Assembly: GCA_036510875.1 (NCBI GenBank) | Contig: DATCDE010000036.1 | Coordinates: 1 to 45,280 of the forward strand | Source: Actinomycetes bacterium | Lineage (GTDB): Bacteria; Actinomycetota; Actinomycetes; Prado026 | Length of the DNA: 45,280 nucleotides | Direction: 5' to 3' | Part shown: piece after piece, positions 19,096-26,536 of the stretch | Numbering within the stretch: position 1 is the stretch's first letter | How the letters are laid out: every line of letters begins with the position of its first letter | Notes under the pieces: generated by a model | Seen by the model: the letters and a program-made list of their open reading frames with translations, nothing else | Database searches by the model: none | What the model was told of the DNA's origin: nothing | Made by a program: the position numbers and the translations under genes

Positions 19096-19321
19096 GGCCT
19101 ACCTTGCGGTGGCCGCCTCCACGGGCACTGCCACCGTCGGAACGCAGACGGTCAAGCTGTCGCCGAACAACTCCGTCACCGTGGTCTTCACCGGAGCCAA
19201 GGCCGGCACGTACTGCGTCAAGGCGACCAACCCGAACGGGACCGACCCGACGAACGGTTTCGTCTACCAGTCGGACAACGGGGGGCTCCAGGGAACAGGT
19301 GGGAACTGCACCGGCTACTAG
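18887..19321 (+). CDS. pilA: Type IV major pilin, copy 1
   Basis: A 144-residue prepilin. The 15-residue leader MLERIRKAQEEHEGG is cut by PilD before Phe16 (GG/FTLIELL), and the mature protein has the required Glu at +5 and the hydrophobic assembly helix. The globular domain has two Cys (TYCVKATN and GGNCTGY at the C-terminus) that likely form the D-region disulfide. Start ATG 18887 follows GGAGGGG. The gene is monocistronic, with its own promoter and terminator. Its N-terminal half is almost the same as copy 2 at 19682, while the surface-exposed C-terminal half differs, so the two may form different or mixed fibres. Confidence 0.95.
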   Translation: MLERIRKAQEEHEGGFTLIELLVVIIIIGILAAIAIPVFLNQRKKAVDASLKSDLRTMATAEETYFVDNRAYLAVAASTGTATVGTQTVKLSPNNSVTVVFTGAKAGTYCVKATNPNGTDPTNGFVYQSDNGGLQGTGGNCTGY

Positions 19322-19346
19322 CCTAGTCGAGTGCCTGATCGACCCA

Positions 19347-19382
19347 GTCTGGGGTCGGGACCGTATGGTCCCGACCCCAGAC
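19347..19382 (+). terminator. Hairpin terminator after first pilin gene
   Basis: A perfect 16-bp stem (19347-19362 with 19367-19382, starting GTCTGGGGTC) with a 4-base loop, 25 bases after the stop. The 360-base gap 19322-19681 holds this terminator, the promoter at 19474 and the riboswitch-like leader of the next pilin; no gene is seen in it. Confidence 0.88.
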
Positions 19383-19473
19383 GGCTTTGTGCTGACCACA
19401 GTTGTTCTGCTGATGGCCGCTGCTCACCGAGGCATAGGCCTTTCGGGTGATTCGGAGTTAAGTTCGGCTTGTC

Positions 19474-19500
19474 CTCAAGACGGCTCGGCGGTGGGTCGAT
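19474..19500 (+). promoter_or_regulatory. FliA/WhiG-like promoter of the second pilin gene
   Basis: CTCAAG (19474-19479), 14 bases, GGTCGAT (19494-19500), followed by CAC as in the first pilin promoter. Transcription starting near 19507 would give a 175-nt leader that contains the riboswitch candidate. Confidence 0.65.
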
Positions 19501-19520
19501 CACTTTCCTGTCATAGAGCT

Positions 19521-19610
19521 GCAACGACCAGAAACGGCACACCCGTCGTGAGGCGGGGTCGCAAAGCCAGGGGACCTGCGGGCGTGCAGGCCGGCCCAGC
19601 TGCCTCGGTC
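19521..19610 (+). ncRNA. Putative cyclic-di-GMP-I (GEMM) riboswitch aptamer in pilin leader
   Basis: Landmarks in GEMM order: GACC (19526-19529) able to pair with GGTC (19607-19610); GGCACACC (19536-19543); a stem CGTC-GTGA-GGCG with a GNRA tetraloop (19544-19555); the hallmark GGGGTCGCAAAGCCAGGGG, compared with GGGACGCAAAGCCNNGGG in known GEMM RNAs; a hairpin CCTGC-GGGCGT-GCAGG (19575-19590) closed by GGG/CCC; then CAGCTGCC near the place of the ligand-contacting AGC. It lies wholly inside the predicted leader. No clear expression platform was seen; a small GCCCT/AGGGC hairpin follows at 19613-19627. Assigned by eye, without a covariance-model search. Confidence 0.6.
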
Positions 19611-19621
19611 AGGCCCTTTCG

Positions 19622-19890
19622 CAGGGCGCTGTGGGGGATCTGTCGGAGTAGCTCACCGAACCGTCCCGGAGGGGAACACACATGCTCGCACGGATCCGCA
19701 AGGCCCAGGAGGAGCACGAGGGCGGCTTCACCCTCATCGAGCTCCTGGTCGTCATCATCATCATCGGCATCCTCGCCGCGATCGCCATTCCGGTCTTCCT
19801 GAACCAGCGGAAGAAGGCCGTGGACGCGTCGATGAAGTCCGACCTCCGCACCGTGGCCAACACGGAGGAGACCTACTTCGTCGACAACCA
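19622..19890 (+). repeat. Copy 2 of tandem pilin duplication
   Basis: Gap-free near-identical partner of 18827-19095. Upstream of the repeat the two leaders still align but with many substitutions, so the coding half and the 60 bases before it have been kept alike by recent duplication, gene conversion or strong selection. Confidence 0.9.
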
Positions 19891-20107
19891 GACCTACGTC
19901 GCTTTGACCGGCGCCGCGCCGGCGTACACGGTCGGCACGATCCCGGTCAAGACGTCGACTGGCAACACCCTCACCGTCAAGACTCCTGGTGCGGGTGGTG
20001 CAGGCACCTACTGCATCGCGGCGAGCAACACGAACGGCAGCCAGCCCTGGGTGTACATCAGCGACAACGGCGGCCTGCAGCCGTCCAGCGTCACTGTCTG
20101 CCCGTAA
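19682..20107 (+). CDS. pilA: Type IV major pilin, copy 2
   Basis: A 141-residue prepilin with leader MLARIRKAQEEHEGG and cleavage before Phe16 (FTLIELL, Glu at +5). The N-terminal assembly helix is the same as in copy 1. The C-terminal domain is distinct: it keeps the two Cys (TYCIAASN and the terminal VTVCP) but has a different loop (GAGGAGTYC). The ATG follows CCGGAGGGG. This copy has the better-preserved cyclic-di-GMP riboswitch candidate in its leader, so it may be the copy controlled by second messenger. It has its own promoter and terminator. Confidence 0.95.
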   Translation: MLARIRKAQEEHEGGFTLIELLVVIIIIGILAAIAIPVFLNQRKKAVDASMKSDLRTVANTEETYFVDNQTYVALTGAAPAYTVGTIPVKTSTGNTLTVKTPGAGGAGTYCIAASNTNGSQPWVYISDNGGLQPSSVTVCP

Positions 20108-20139
20108 CACCTGCACCGCAGAGGCAGAACCCTAGGACC

Positions 20140-20174
20140 GGTGGGGCCAGAGCGCAGTGCGCTCTGGCCCCACC
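20140..20174 (+). terminator. Hairpin terminator after second pilin gene
   Basis: A perfect 16-bp stem (20140-20155 with 20159-20174, starting GGTGGGGCCA) and a 3-base loop, 32 bases after the stop. Confidence 0.88.
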
Positions 20175-20192
20175 GCCTTGCGGGCGGGGGGC

Positions 20193-20219
20193 CTCAACCG
20201 ATCGGGCCAACAGGACGAG
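20193..20219 (+). promoter_or_regulatory. Weaker FliA/WhiG-like promoter of the third pilin gene
   Basis: CTCAAC (20193-20198), 14 bases, GGACGAG (20213-20219). It has one mismatch in the first box and two in the second compared with the other sites, but the same spacing and the same position, about 58 bases before the start codon. The gene may be transcribed less strongly. Confidence 0.45.
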
Positions 20220-20276
20220 GCATCGGTGGCCGAAGTAGCCGAGAAGGAAACTCGACATCATGAATGGGGGGCGTCA

Positions 20277-20726
20277 ATGAGACCCCGGGAAACTGTCCCG
20301 GGCCAGGAGCGAACTGCTGACGAAGGCTTCACCCTGATCGAACTGCTCGTCGTCATCATCATCATTGGCATTCTGGCGGCGATCGCGATCCCGGTGTACC
20401 TGAGCCAGCGAGACCGCGCGTACGACAGCGCGGCGAAGTCGGATGTACGGAACCTGGCCCAATTCGAAGAGACCCTGCTAGCTGGCACAGGCACGTACGG
20501 CTCATTCACGGACTTGGCGGCGGGCAACTTGACGGTCAAGCCCACTCGCCTGGTCACGCTGACCATCACGTTCAACAGCGCGGCCAGCTACTGCCTTTCG
20601 GCCAAGCATCTGAACGGGTCAACGACCTGGTACTACGACAGCCAGGCGGGGGGGATCCAGCCGAGGGGCAGCTCAGGCTGTCCGGTGACCACCGCCGGCA
20701 CGAGTGGGGGGTCGCTCACCGGCTAA
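20277..20726 (+). CDS. Type IV pilin-like protein, copy 3
   Basis: A 149-residue prepilin with leader MRPRETVPGQERTADEG and cleavage before Phe18 (FTLIELLVVIIIIGIL, Glu at +5). The rest differs from the first two pilins (VYLSQRDRAYDSAAKSDVRNLAQFEETLL) but keeps the two-Cys pattern (SYCLSAKHLNG and SSGCPVTT). The ATG at 20277 has GGGGGG upstream and gives a leader peptide of normal length. It may be an alternative or minor pilin. Its leader RNA does not match the other two. Confidence 0.92.
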   Translation: MRPRETVPGQERTADEGFTLIELLVVIIIIGILAAIAIPVYLSQRDRAYDSAAKSDVRNLAQFEETLLAGTGTYGSFTDLAAGNLTVKPTRLVTLTITFNSAASYCLSAKHLNGSTTWYYDSQAGGIQPRGSSGCPVTTAGTSGGSLTG

Positions 20727-20754
20727 CCACGCTCAGCCGAGTCACACGGCGGGG

Positions 20755-20790
20755 ATGAGGGTCCGGAACCGGTCGGTTCCGGACCCTCAT
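20755..20790 (+). terminator. Hairpin terminator after third pilin gene
   Basis: A perfect 16-bp stem (20755-20770 with 20775-20790, starting ATGAGGGTCC) and a 4-base loop. It lies just before the promoter of the minor pilin operon. Confidence 0.88.
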
Positions 20791-20799
20791 CATGTCCCG

Positions 20800-20826
20800 T
20801 TCAAGTCGCCTGCTCCAGACGCCGAT
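20800..20826 (+). promoter_or_regulatory. FliA/WhiG-like promoter of the minor-pilin operon
   Basis: TTCAAG (20800-20805), 14 bases, CGCCGAT (20820-20826). The start codon at 20836 is only 10 bases beyond the -10 box, so the transcript would be almost leaderless, which supports that start. Confidence 0.62.
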
Positions 20827-20835
20827 GTGTCAGGC

Positions 20836-22179
20836 ATGGGGAAGCCGTGCCATGGGGGAGTCCTGCGTCGACTCCCTCGTCGAGGCAATGACGCGGGGCT
20901 CACGTTGATCGAGCTGATGTTCGCACTGGTGATCTTCGCGATCGTGGCAGCTGCCACAGTGGCGGGGCTGACACTCGCGCTGAACACCGGTCGCCTGGAC
21001 CGCAACCGGGTAGCCGCCGCAAACCTGGCTGCGCGTGAGCTCGAGATCGTGCGCGACGAGTTCAACGCCACGGCATCGGGCCCGACCACGCTCGCGGCCC
21101 AGAACTACGTGACGGACCCTCATCCACTTCCTGCCGGCACCGCCGGGCAAGCGTTGGTCGTCGACAACGTGGCGTACACGGTGGTGCGCAATGTGCAGTG
21201 GTTGCCGACCGGAACCGGGCAGAGTGCCTGCGACGGTGGGAGCGCGATCACCTACCCCACGCTCGCGGTCAACGTGCAGGTGACCTGGCCGCGGATGGAT
21301 GGGGTGCAGCCGGTCACCTCGAACACGATCCTGACCCCTCCCAAGGGTGTGCTGTCGAGCTCTCTGGGTTTCGTGGCGATCCCGGTGGTGAACGCGGCGG
21401 GGCAGCCCTCGGCGGGACAGCCGGTCACGCTGACCGGACCGGGGGGAACCTCCACGGACACCACCGCCGTCGATGGGTGCGCTGTCTTCTCGATCGCTAC
21501 GGCTGGCACCTACACGGCCAGCATCTTCGTCCCTGGCGGCGTTGACTTCTACGGCAGCGCCACTTCGAGCCAGTCCGTCCTGGCCAAGGCCGGCACCCTG
21601 GTGAAGGGCAAGGCCTTCACCTACGACCAGGCCGCTACGCTGAACGTGAAGCTCACGACGGACGCCGGCTACCAGATCCCCACGTCGCTGCCCCAGTTGA
21701 CCTTGGGCAACACCAACCTGCAGCCCACCGGGACGAAGACCGTTGCCTCTACCGGTGCGACCACCCCGCTCTCGGGGCTGTTCCCGTTCTCCGATGGGTA
21801 CACCGTGTGGGCCGGCGGCTGCCAGCAGTCCGACCCGGCGGCCGCTGGTGGCACCAGAACGGCAATTGTGGTGGCGCCCGGAGCGACCCAATCGGTCTCG
21901 GTGCGGCTCGCCCCGGTGACCGTGACAGCAGTCAAGGGGGTGAATCCCTTGGCTGGAGCCACGGTGGTCGCAGTCCCGTCGTCGACTACCGGCTGCGGGC
22001 CGACCGAGAACCCACTCACGCTGGGCGTCACCGATGCCTCGGGGACCTTGCGGACCTCGCTGCCCGCTGGAGCGTGGACCCTGAAGCTGTCCGGAATGTC
22101 ACCGAACGGGAGCTGGCCGACGACGCCGACTCTGTTGCCCAACAGCGCTCCCTCCTCGATAACGGTGGTGGCCTCATGA
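20836..22179 (+). CDS. PilV-like minor pilin with extracellular carboxypeptidase-regulatory-like domains
   Basis: A 447-residue prepilin. Leader of 21 residues (MGKPCHGG...GNDAG), cleavage before Leu22 (G/LTLIELM, Glu at +5), then a hydrophobic helix FALVIFAIVAAATVAGLTLAL and a pilin-like stem (AARELEIVRDEF). After about residue 190 come beta-rich segments that look like carboxypeptidase regulatory-like (CarboxypepD_reg) or Ig-like repeats: IPVVNAAGQPSAGQPVTLTG...GCAVFSIATAGTYTASI, and later NPLAGATVVAVPSSTTGCG...TLRTSLPAGAWTLKLSG. It is large for a minor pilin, so a tip or adhesive role is likely (inference). Its stop overlaps the next ATG. Confidence 0.85.
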   Translation: MGKPCHGGVLRRLPRRGNDAGLTLIELMFALVIFAIVAAATVAGLTLALNTGRLDRNRVAAANLAARELEIVRDEFNATASGPTTLAAQNYVTDPHPLPAGTAGQALVVDNVAYTVVRNVQWLPTGTGQSACDGGSAITYPTLAVNVQVTWPRMDGVQPVTSNTILTPPKGVLSSSLGFVAIPVVNAAGQPSAGQPVTLTGPGGTSTDTTAVDGCAVFSIATAGTYTASIFVPGGVDFYGSATSSQSVLAKAGTLVKGKAFTYDQAATLNVKLTTDAGYQIPTSLPQLTLGNTNLQPTGTKTVASTGATTPLSGLFPFSDGYTVWAGGCQQSDPAAAGGTRTAIVVAPGATQSVSVRLAPVTVTAVKGVNPLAGATVVAVPSSTTGCGPTENPLTLGVTDASGTLRTSLPAGAWTLKLSGMSPNGSWPTTPTLLPNSAPSSITVVAS

Positions 22180-22880
22180 GCCCGGTGCTGAGCCGGATCC
22201 GACGGCGACTGACGGGTCAGGGAGGTTTCACCCTGGTCGAGATGATCGTGGTGACCGTGATCTTGGGTGTCGTGCTGGCCGCAGTCCAGACAACCCTGAT
22301 CATGACCCAGAAGACAGTCGGGCAGAACGCCAGCCGGATCGACCAGACGCAGCAGGCCAAGCTGGCGGTCGACGCCATGTCCAAGACGCTGCGCACGGCG
22401 GTACTACCCGCGCTGCTCGGCTGCCAGACCTGTGACTCCACCGCGTTCATCCAGGGCGGCAGCAACTCGGTGCAGTTCTACGCCAACATCAACAACGACT
22501 CGAACGCAATCGGACCCAGCCGGGTCAGCTACACCGTGAACGCCAATGGTGACCTGGTGGAGACCATCCAGGCACCGGACGCGCACGCGGCCAACAACTT
22601 CAGCTACACCTACTGCACCCCCGGGCCGGGCTGCACTGTCTTGACCAGAGTCCTCGCGCGGCGCGTCCCGACCAGCCTGGCCGTCTTCACCTACTACGAC
22701 GCGAACGGCGCCGTGGTGAGCCCACCGTTGACGGCGACGACGCTCGCCCAGGTCGACAGCATCGACCTGGTGGTCAAGGTCCAGGACACCAGCAACGGAA
22801 CGCCCCCCGCCACCACCTTCGTGACCAGGGTGACGCTGCCGAACGCTGACGCCCAGGCCCAGTCGTCGCCGAGCCCGTGA
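22176..22880 (+). CDS. PilW-like minor prepilin
   Basis: A 234-residue prepilin with leader MSPVLSRIRRRLTGQGG and cleavage before Phe18 (FTLVEMIVV, Glu at +5), followed by the hydrophobic helix VTVILGVVLAAVQTTLIM. The LAVDAMSKTLRTAV helix resembles PilW/PulJ-type minor pilins, which help to start pilus assembly. Two nearby Cys pairs (GCQTC and YCTPGPGC) suggest disulfides. ATG overlaps the upstream stop, and the next gene follows after 11 bases. Confidence 0.85.
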   Translation: MSPVLSRIRRRLTGQGGFTLVEMIVVTVILGVVLAAVQTTLIMTQKTVGQNASRIDQTQQAKLAVDAMSKTLRTAVLPALLGCQTCDSTAFIQGGSNSVQFYANINNDSNAIGPSRVSYTVNANGDLVETIQAPDAHAANNFSYTYCTPGPGCTVLTRVLARRVPTSLAVFTYYDANGAVVSPPLTATTLAQVDSIDLVVKVQDTSNGTPPATTFVTRVTLPNADAQAQSSPSP

Positions 22881-22891
22881 CAGGAGTAACG

Positions 22892-24526
22892 ATGATTCGT
22901 CGTATGAGGCGCCGTCGCCGCAGTGGTGACGAGGGAATCGCCATGATCATGGTGATGGCCTCCATCACGGTGCTCACGCTGCTCATCACGGCCGCTGTCG
23001 GTTACGCGATGGCTGCCATGCCGCAGGCCCGGCACGACCAGGACTGGAACGCAGCGATGGCGGCCGCGCAGTCCGGCGTGGACGACTACGTCGCGCGGCT
23101 GAACCAGAACGACAGCTACTGGCAGACAGTGGACTGCACCAACACGGCGCTCAAGGGCGGCAAGAACGGGACCAACTCGTGCGGCTGGACGACGTCCACC
23201 TCGCCCGGCTGGCAGCTGGTGGAGCCTGGCAACTCCAAGGGGGGCCAGTTCCACTACGACGTGAGCACCGCAGGCATCAACAGCCAGGGCTACGTGCAAG
23301 TCACGTCCACAGGCCAGGTCAACGGGGTCAGCCGGACCATCCAGGCGAACGTGGGACGGGGCGGTTCGACCAACTTCCTCTACTACACCGACTTCGAGGA
23401 CGCCGACCCCGCAAACACGTACGTGTATCCGTCCGGCGCGTCGACCCAGTGCGGCGGCAGCGGACCCACCAACGCGAAGTACTACTGGCCCAGCGGCCGG
23501 TCGGGCTGTGTTGAGATCACCTTCGTGGGTGGCGACACGCTCGACGGCGCGGTGCACTTCAACGACACCCCGCTGATCAGCGGGACGCCCTTGTTCAAGA
23601 AGGGCTTCGAGACCGCGGACCCGAATTGCGCGACGACGCCCTACAGCGAGAGCAACTGCTACCGAGGCAGCGGCAACCCCAACCTGAACGGGTTGAACGC
23701 CCAAGCTGTGGGCCTGCTCAACCTCCCGGACAACAGCAACCAGTTCGTGAACTTCCCTGGCTGCCAGTACACGGGAGACACCCGAATCAAGTTCAACTCC
23801 AACGGCACGATGACCGTGTGGAACAAGGGGGGTGTCTCCGGAACCAACTGTGGGTCGGCCAGCCAGCTTGCCAGCACCAACGGGCAGTCCGGCATTCCGG
23901 TCCCCACCGACCAGGTGATCTACGTCCGGAACGCGGCGACCCAGACCAAGTGCACGGCCGGCCAGATCGGCGACGGACTCCCGCTCAGCGGCGACGTCAA
24001 CATCGTCGGGAGCAATGCGTTGCCTCAGTTCTACTGCGGCAACGGGAACCTCTACGTCGAGGGGACCCTCGGCGGACGGGTGACGGCCGCTGCGCAGAAC
24101 GACATCATCGTCACGAACGACCTGCTGCTAGCGAACACAACGAAGGGGCAGCCCGCCACCGGTCCGGACATGCTGGGCCTGGTCGCGGGGAACTCCGTGG
24201 TCGTCTACCACCCGGTGAACAGCTCGGGCAACGAACTGGTGTCGATCAGCGACCGCTGGATCTACGGATCGATCCAGACCCTGCAGCACAGCTTCTGGGT
24301 GCAGAACTACAACAACGGCAGCACGGCCGGTACCGCGAAGCTGCACGTCCGCGGCTCGATCGCGCAGCGCTGGCGTGGCATCGTCGGCACGAGCGGCGGG
24401 ACCGGCTACCTCAAGGACTACGGCTACGACACCCGGCTGAAGTACACGTCCCCGCCGTACTTCCCACAGTGGACCAACGCGGTCTGGAAGGCGACAACCA
24501 CGGGAGAGCTCAAGCCAGCCTACTGA
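22892..24526 (+). CDS. PilX-like large pilus-associated protein
   Basis: A 544-residue protein with a very basic start (MIRRMRRRRRSGDEG) and one hydrophobic helix (IAMIMVMASITVLTLLITAAVGYAM), then a PilX-like helix (DWNAAMAAAQSGVDDYVARLNQ). The cleavage-like Gly15 is present but Glu at +5 is not, as is common in PilX/PilK-type proteins. The rest is an Asn/Gly/Ser-rich extracellular region of the kind found in large PilX-like proteins with DUF4900/DUF7305-type domains (NDIIVTNDLLLAN, MLGLVAGNSVVVYHP). ATG at 22892 follows CAGGAG; a GTG 15 bases upstream is less likely. It may be a tip component together with the PilV-like protein. Confidence 0.8.
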   Translation: MIRRMRRRRRSGDEGIAMIMVMASITVLTLLITAAVGYAMAAMPQARHDQDWNAAMAAAQSGVDDYVARLNQNDSYWQTVDCTNTALKGGKNGTNSCGWTTSTSPGWQLVEPGNSKGGQFHYDVSTAGINSQGYVQVTSTGQVNGVSRTIQANVGRGGSTNFLYYTDFEDADPANTYVYPSGASTQCGGSGPTNAKYYWPSGRSGCVEITFVGGDTLDGAVHFNDTPLISGTPLFKKGFETADPNCATTPYSESNCYRGSGNPNLNGLNAQAVGLLNLPDNSNQFVNFPGCQYTGDTRIKFNSNGTMTVWNKGGVSGTNCGSASQLASTNGQSGIPVPTDQVIYVRNAATQTKCTAGQIGDGLPLSGDVNIVGSNALPQFYCGNGNLYVEGTLGGRVTAAAQNDIIVTNDLLLANTTKGQPATGPDMLGLVAGNSVVVYHPVNSSGNELVSISDRWIYGSIQTLQHSFWVQNYNNGSTAGTAKLHVRGSIAQRWRGIVGTSGGTGYLKDYGYDTRLKYTSPPYFPQWTNAVWKATTTGELKPAY

Positions 24527-24546
24527 GTCTCCGGGGACTGACGCCC

Positions 24547-24552
24547 TACGGT
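24547..24552 (+). promoter_or_regulatory. Candidate -10 of a leaderless pilD promoter
   Basis: TACGGT ends 7 bases before the GTG start of pilD at 24560. It would allow pilD to be made independently of the minor pilins. Confidence 0.4.
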
Positions 24553-24559
24553 TACTCCC

Positions 24560-25330
24560 GTGCTTGAAGCCCTAGCCGGCCTGCTCGGCCTGCTCGTCGG
24601 CTCGTTCCTCAACGTGGTCATCTACCGGGTGCCCCGTGGGGAGTCGGTCGTGCACCCGCGGTCACGCTGCCCGGGGTGCGGATACGAGCTGGCCTGGTAC
24701 GACAACGTGCCGGTGCTCAGCTGGCTGCTGCTGCGCCGGCGGTGCCGTCGCTGTCGGGCGCCGATCAGCGCCCGGTACCCGCTGGTCGAGGCGCTGACTG
24801 CGGTGGTCTTCGGCATGCTCGCCTGGCGGTTCGGGGCAACCTGGCAGCTGCCGGCCTTCCTCTACCTGGGGGCGGTCGGGGTCGCGCTGGCGTTCATCGA
24901 CCTGGACACCAAACGGCTGCCGGACGTCCTGACCCTGCCGTCCTACCTGGTCGGCGGGGCTCTGCTGCTGCTGCCGGCCGCGCTGGACGGGAACTGGTCG
25001 GCCTATCTGCGCGCCTGGCTGGGCGCCTTGGCGCTGTTCGGGTTCTACTTCCTGCTGGCCTTCATCTACCCGGCCGGCATGGGCTTCGGCGACGTGAAGC
25101 TGGCGGGCGTCCTCGGCCTCTACTTGGCCTGGTTGGGGTGGGGGGTCCTCGTGGTCGGCGGCTTCCTGGGATTCCTGCTCGGTGGCCTCATCGGCGGCGG
25201 CCTGATGATCGTCCGGCGGGCCGGCCGCAAGTCGAAGATTCCCTTTGGGCCCTTCATGATTCTCGGCGCCTTCCTGGCCTTGTGGATCGGCCAGCCGCTC
25301 ACCGACTGGTACGCCGGCATCCTCGGCTGA
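24560..25330 (+). CDS. pilD: Prepilin peptidase / N-methyltransferase
   Basis: A 256-residue polytopic aspartic protease of the cytoplasmic membrane that removes the leader of type IV prepilins and may methylate the new N-terminus. Seen: SFLNVVIYRVPRG, a zinc-binding CPGC ... CRRC loop (N-methyltransferase part), FIDLDTKRLPD and GFGDVKL with the two catalytic Asp, and about seven TM helices. All substrates (six prepilin-like genes) lie directly upstream. GTG start at 24560. Confidence 0.96.
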   Translation: MLEALAGLLGLLVGSFLNVVIYRVPRGESVVHPRSRCPGCGYELAWYDNVPVLSWLLLRRRCRRCRAPISARYPLVEALTAVVFGMLAWRFGATWQLPAFLYLGAVGVALAFIDLDTKRLPDVLTLPSYLVGGALLLLPAALDGNWSAYLRAWLGALALFGFYFLLAFIYPAGMGFGDVKLAGVLGLYLAWLGWGVLVVGGFLGFLLGGLIGGGLMIVRRAGRKSKIPFGPFMILGAFLALWIGQPLTDWYAGILG

Positions 25331-25374
25331 CAGCGCTTTCTCCCGGGCGTTTCCCGCCCAATCGAGAGCAAAGG

Positions 25375-25401
25375 CTCAAGCCAGCCCCCCCACAGGCCGA
25401 T
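25375..25401 (+). promoter_or_regulatory. FliA/WhiG-like promoter of the pilM-N-O operon
   Basis: CTCAAG (25375-25380), 14 bases, GGCCGAT (25395-25401), the closest match to the sigma-28 GCCGAT box among the seven sites. It lies 70 bases before the pilM start. Confidence 0.68.
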
Positions 25402-25471
25402 CCTCCGGCTGACATCGCCCACAGGGGTGACCAGTGCGGCCGCAGGGCTGCCTCGGGGAAAGGTTGGCGTC

Positions 25472-26536
25472 GTGGCAGGACGAACCGCCATCGGTCTCGA
25501 TATCGGGACGTCGGGGGTACGCGCCGCCGAGCTGCACTTCGGCAAGGGTGACGTAACCCTCGCGAAGTTCGGCCAGGTGGCCCTCCCGGAGGGAGCCGTA
25601 CGCGACGGCGAGGTCATCGACCCCGTCGCGGTGGGCCAGGCCATCAAGCAGCTGTGGGCCCATACCAAGTTCAGCAGCAAGAAGGTCGTCGTGGGGGTGG
25701 CCAACCAGCGGGTGATCGTCCGCCAGGTCGACCTGCCCTGGCTGCCGCCGGACGAGCTGAAGAAGTCGCTGCCCTACCAGGTTCAGGACTTCATCCCCAT
25801 GCCCGTGGAGACGGCGGTCCTCGACTTCTACCCGCTCGAGGAGACGACCAACGACGCCGGGGGGCGCACCTTGCGCGGCCTGCTCGTCGCTGCATCCCGT
25901 GAGATGGTGCTCAACGCCGTCCACGCGGTGCAGAAGGCGGGCCTGACCCCCAGCATGGTCGACCTGTCGTCGTTCGCGGTGCTTCGCTCGATGGCGCGTC
26001 CCGACCACCTCGGCCTCAGCAGCCAGGTGGAGGCGCTCGTCGACGTCGGTGCCAGGGTCACCAACATCGTCGTCCACGAGGGTGGGGTGCCCCGGTTCAT
26101 CCGGATCCTGCTCATGGGCGGCCAGGACCTCACCGATGCGGTCGCCGAGCGGATCGGTGTCCCGGTGCCCCAGGCCGAGGCCCTCAAGCAGGAGCTCGGG
26201 CTCGGTGACACCTCTGCGGACATGAACGCCGAGGTGACCGCCCGAGTCCTCGAGGCGGCGGCCGCCGCGTTCATCGATGAGGTCCGCGGCTCGCTGGACT
26301 ACTACATGGCCTCCAGCGGCTCGGCCTCCATCGAGCGCCTGCTGCTCACGGGTGGCGGGAGCCGGCTCAACGGCCTCGCCGAGCGGCTCAGTGCCGCGAC
26401 GCGGATCCCCGTGGTGCAGGGCAGCCCGCTGGGCAGCATCTCTGTTGGACGCACCGGGCTGACCCCGGAGCAGATCGAGTTCGTCGACCCGCTGGCAGTT
26501 GTCCCGGTCGGCCTGGCCCTCGGAGCGGCGTCATGA
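25472..26536 (+). CDS. pilM: Type IV pilus assembly protein PilM
   Basis: A 354-residue actin-like (FtsA-fold) ATPase that binds the cytoplasmic tail of PilN. Seen: AIGLDIGTSGVRAAEL (phosphate-1 motif), VDVGARVTNIVV (phosphate-2) and LLLTGGGSRLNGLAERL (adenosine motif). The GTG at 25472 begins right before the first strand and has GGGGAAAGG upstream; the longer frame adds an unrelated basic stretch. It is the first gene of the pilM-N-O-P unit, and its stop overlaps the pilN ATG. Confidence 0.95.
   Translation: MAGRTAIGLDIGTSGVRAAELHFGKGDVTLAKFGQVALPEGAVRDGEVIDPVAVGQAIKQLWAHTKFSSKKVVVGVANQRVIVRQVDLPWLPPDELKKSLPYQVQDFIPMPVETAVLDFYPLEETTNDAGGRTLRGLLVAASREMVLNAVHAVQKAGLTPSMVDLSSFAVLRSMARPDHLGLSSQVEALVDVGARVTNIVVHEGGVPRFIRILLMGGQDLTDAVAERIGVPVPQAEALKQELGLGDTSADMNAEVTARVLEAAAAAFIDEVRGSLDYYMASSGSASIERLLLTGGGSRLNGLAERLSAATRIPVVQGSPLGSISVGRTGLTPEQIEFVDPLAVVPVGLALGAAS

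Noticed and set aside
24509-24535. CTCAAG plus 14 bases plus CTCCGGG, as an eighth FliA-like site before pilD
   Set aside because: It lies in the last codons of the PilX-like gene and the second box lacks the GA of the others; a leaderless promoter at 24547 explains pilD better.
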